Positions 61,764 to 64,000 of a stretch of 64,000 nt of DNA are shown one piece after another; the stretch's first letter is position 1; each line of letters opens with the position of its first letter. This DNA comes from Cellulomonas sp. 73-92. Lineage in GTDB: Bacteria; Actinomycetota; Actinomycetes; Actinomycetales; Cellulomonadaceae. Location: assembly GCF_001898175.1 (NCBI RefSeq), contig NZ_MKTH01000019.1, forward strand, positions 1 through 64,000, written 5' to 3'. Below the pieces are notes generated by a model. That model did not search any database. It was not told the origin of the DNA and saw only the letters and a list, made by a program, of their open reading frames with translations. The translations under genes were made by a program, and so were the position numbers.

Positions 61764-62135
61764 TCAGCGGTTGGGCTGCACCGTGCTGTGGCCGCCCGCG
61801 CTGGTGGGGCGCCCGGGGGCGCGCACGGGGCGGTGCTGCCTGTATCGGGCGGTGGCCAGCAGGAGGAGGCTGAGCGGGCCGAATAGAAGGAACTTCAAGG
61901 CGGTCCAGATGAACACGGCCGCAGGCAGGTAGAGCCAGCCGGGTGCGCCGTGCCGGTCGATGAGCGTGGTGCAGATCGCGGCGGCGTACAGGTAGGCCAG
62001 GCCCACGCTCATGGCGGGCACGCCCCACTTCAGGCCGCGGCGGGTCCGCAGCAAAGCCAGCAGGCGGTTGGAGGGCAGGCGGGCGGTGAGCGCCTGGGTG
62101 TGGGTGGACAAGGTCCACAGGCTGCGCAGCAGCAT
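61764..62135 (-). CDS. Small membrane protein of conjugative-element type
   Basis: 123 residues from ATG 62135. Two hydrophobic segments (VGLAYLYAAAICTTLI and LYLPAAVFIWTALKFLLFGP) with the pattern RTRRGLKWGVPAM before them match a small protein frequently encoded beside MobF relaxases in actinobacterial mobile elements, sometimes annotated as sulfate-permease-like. The function is unknown. It lies between the relaxase and the PIN-like gene on the same strand. Confidence 0.75.
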   Translation of the reverse strand: MLLRSLWTLSTHTQALTARLPSNRLLALLRTRRGLKWGVPAMSVGLAYLYAAAICTTLIDRHGAPGWLYLPAAVFIWTALKFLLFGPLSLLLLATARYRQHRPVRAPGRPTSAGGHSTVQPNR

Positions 62136-62311
62136 CTTGGGGCTTCCTCACGATGGCAGGGCACGGAACCTGGTGCGGCGTGGTCCTGTGCTGGTGAGGT
62201 CCCCGCGGGGGGTCTGCTCTGCCCGACCGGTGTGGGTCGGCTCGGCCCTGTTGTTCGTCCCGCCGCAGCCGTCAGACTACCCTCGCCGGCCTTGGCTGGC
62301 GGGGTTTGACG

Positions 62312-64000
62312 CTAGAGAGGGGGGCGGGCGGTGGTGCGGGTTGGTGCCGGCCACGGGCCAGCTGCCTCGTCGAGGGCGGGCGGCTGGAGGGTGCGCAGAG
62401 CGGCGCGGGCGCGTTCGTAGTCCAGGCGCTGGGCGTCGGTGCCGGGGATCGGGCCGAGTGGGTCGCTGGTGGTGATGGTCCAGCGGTCCCGGTAGGCGGC
62501 CACCGTCGCCAGCTGTCGGCGACACCGGGCGGCAGCCGTCGGGTCGGCGGGCACGGGCCCCAGATGGGTCGCCCAGGACTGGGGGTTGGCGGCCGCGGCG
62601 GCGGCCAGGGCGTCGGCGCGTTGGGTGATCAGCTGCTCACGCTGGGCGAGGGCGACCCGCAGTTGCGGGTCCGCCACACCGGTTGCCTGCGGGATCAGTC
62701 CGGCGATGAGCCGACGGCGGCGTGGAGCCGGGGTGTAGCGGCTGGTGGCCCGCTGGAGCCGGTAGCGCAGCAGGGAGCCGAGGTCCTGGGCGCCGGCCAG
62801 GCCGCCGGCGCGCACGACCTGGGGCAGCAGGCGCTCGACGTCGTGGCCGTCGGCCTCCAGCCGGCGTAGCGCGGCGGCCAGGATCGGGTAGGAGTCGGTG
62901 GTGACAAGCTCGTCCACGGTGGGCTCGTCCAGGCCGCCGGCACGCAGCAGGGCGAGCCAGCGCTCGTGCTGGGCGACCTGTGCGATGGTGTCGTACTCGC
63001 CGACCAGCTGACGGATCGACCCCCAGGCGTCCTGCTCAGCGACGAGGGTCTCGGTGGCGGACAGCTCGGCACCGGAGTGCTGCAGGATCCCGAACAGGAT
63101 CGACGAGGCGGTCATGGCCAGGTCGTCGCGGCGCTGGTGGTCCTCCAGGTCGTGGGCGTCGGTGGCGACGTAGGCGATGTTGGACTGCCGGCCCCGGCTC
63201 ATCGCGACGTAGAAGGCCTCGCGGGTCATGGTGGTGGAGGCGACCAGGGTGTGGGCGCTGTCCACGGTGACGCCCTGCGCGCGGTAGGCGGTGATGGCGT
63301 AGCCGAGCTCGACGTCGTTGGCCACGTAGTCGGCCGGTAGCCGCAGCGTGGTGTGCCAGCGGGACGCTTCCCGCCGCACCGTCAGGGACCCGTCGGTGTG
63401 GGCGGTGACGACCTGCCAGCGGTCGTTGTTCTTCACCCAGCCGCGGCCCAACGCCAGGCGGCGGTCGTTCTTGCGGGTGACGACCAGGTCGCCGCGGGCG
63501 GCCTGGGTGCCGTCGTGCAGCCGGACCCCGGCCTCGTCGACCAGGCCGGCCAGGACCCGGTCGGCGCGGGCCCGTTGGTTGAGCTCGATCACGGTCTGGT
63601 TCGCCTCGGCGATCAGCACCGACACCTTCCCGGCCCGCTGGTCAGCCCGCCACGCCTGGTAGGCGCTGTCCAGGACGGTGTCGTAGTCGGCGCCCAGGAC
63701 TCGGCTGTGGGTGAGGTAGGTGTCGATGACGGCGGTGTCTCCCAGCCGCAGCCCGAGGGAGGCGTGCTTTTCCCAGTCGTGGCCGAACCGGCGCACATCA
63801 ACGAGCTGTGGGGCGTCCGGCCGCTCACGTACCAGCATGCCGAACGCTCCGCCGGCGTCCACTGCCTGCAGCTGGGCCCAGTCCCCGACCAGCAGCACCT
63901 TGGCGCCCACCGTGGCGGCGTGGGTCGTGATCGCGTCCAGTGCGAAGGTGCCGGCCAGGCTGGCCTCGTCGATGATCACCAACTGGCCCGGTGTCAGCCG
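62312..64000 (-). CDS. MobF-type relaxase/TraA helicase, C-terminal part (runs off right edge)
   Basis: At least 562 codons, open at the window edge. The visible part is the superfamily-1 helicase half: LTPGQLVIIDEASLAGTFAL (motif II, Asp-Glu), VLLVGDWAQLQAVDAGGAFG (motif III), GYAITAYRAQGVTVDSAHTL (motif V) and YVAMSRGRQSNIAYVA (motif VI), as in TrwC/TraI-type relaxases. The N-terminal nickase domain lies outside. The helical C-terminal tail of about 200 residues is variable in the family. It nicks and unwinds DNA for conjugative transfer and identifies the right end as part of an ICE or plasmid. Confidence 0.9.
   Translation of the reverse strand, partial: RLTPGQLVIIDEASLAGTFALDAITTHAATVGAKVLLVGDWAQLQAVDAGGAFGMLVRERPDAPQLVDVRRFGHDWEKHASLGLRLGDTAVIDTYLTHSRVLGADYDTVLDSAYQAWRADQRAGKVSVLIAEANQTVIELNQRARADRVLAGLVDEAGVRLHDGTQAARGDLVVTRKNDRRLALGRGWVKNNDRWQVVTAHTDGSLTVRREASRWHTTLRLPADYVANDVELGYAITAYRAQGVTVDSAHTLVASTTMTREAFYVAMSRGRQSNIAYVATDAHDLEDHQRRDDLAMTASSILFGILQHSGAELSATETLVAEQDAWGSIRQLVGEYDTIAQVAQHERWLALLRAGGLDEPTVDELVTTDSYPILAAALRRLEADGHDVERLLPQVVRAGGLAGAQDLGSLLRYRLQRATSRYTPAPRRRRLIAGLIPQATGVADPQLRVALAQREQLITQRADALAAAAAANPQSWATHLGPVPADPTAAARCRRQLATVAAYRDRWTITTSDPLGPIPGTDAQRLDYERARAALRTLQPPALDEAAGPWPAPTRTTARPPL

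Noticed and set aside
1..64000. CRISPR arrays and cas genes
   Set aside because: No series of regularly spaced identical repeats and no Cas-like protein was seen.

Overview
The window is GC-rich DNA from a saccharolytic actinobacterium. The evidence is the very high G/C at third codon positions, frequent GTG and TTG starts, 4-bp ATGA/GTGA overlaps, a compact actinobacterial Tad-pilus locus, a c-di-AMP (ydaO-type) riboswitch in front of an NlpC/P60 cell-wall hydrolase, a LAxTG-type surface protein and two large sugar-utilisation operons. A Micrococcales/Cellulomonas-like host is my inference; no rRNA or species marker is present.

Layout. 0-1.5 kb: the start of an IS30 transposase running off the left edge and a decayed IS3 element. 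1.5-10.5 kb: a minus-strand sugar operon (GH172 enzyme, ABC importer, second glycosidase, LacI repressor, PfkB kinase) with a clear promoter and palindromic operator at its head; its last gene is cut off by the IS3 element. 11.1-21.8 kb: a minus-strand Tad (Flp) pilus cluster ending in a membrane LysM/SARP-like regulator, next to a 3' tRNA fragment. 22-25.3 kb: small unknown genes, an intact IS1595 element and an excisionase-like gene beside tRNA-Gln. 25.5-30.3 kb: TetR, MarR, MFS, quinone-reductase-like, DUF1992 and a frameshifted secreted protein. 30.4-37.3 kb: a Uup-type ABC-F gene cut off at its 5' side by a foreign block carrying a DUF6602 PD-(D/E)XK-type nuclease, a complete divergent ABC-F, an HTH protein and a membrane PIN-domain protein, ending in an IS256 relic. 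37.4-39.5 kb: riboswitch-controlled NlpC/P60 gene and a decayed epimerase. 39.5-56.6 kb: a large minus-strand pectin/unsaturated-uronide operon with a divergent DeoR/LacI-hybrid regulator. 57.3-60.1 kb: a repeat-built cell-wall-anchored surface protein. 60.1-64 kb: part of a conjugative element (PIN-like frameshifted protein, small membrane protein, MobF-type relaxase/helicase running off the right edge).

How the genes work together. The 39.5-55.3 kb operon forms an almost closed route: an ABC importer (solute-binding protein, two permeases) takes up pectin fragments; a DUF2264 protein and GH88 trim them to free unsaturated uronate; KduI and KduD convert this to 2-keto-3-deoxygluconate; KdgK and KDPG aldolase yield pyruvate and glyceraldehyde-3-phosphate. 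A GH51 arabinofuranosidase (frameshifted as read) and a secreted BNR-propeller enzyme with ricin and chitin-binding-type modules fit removal of arabinan side chains. The 1.9-10.4 kb operon resembles a fructan/difructose-anhydride or arabinofuranoside locus.

Caution. Several broken genes (29.9, 41.4-42.6, 60.1-61.7 kb, also the IS3 orfB) have their frame changes in or beside G/C homopolymers, so some apparent pseudogenes may be consensus-sequence errors. The epimerase and IS256 relics have lost internal or flanking sequence and look truly decayed.
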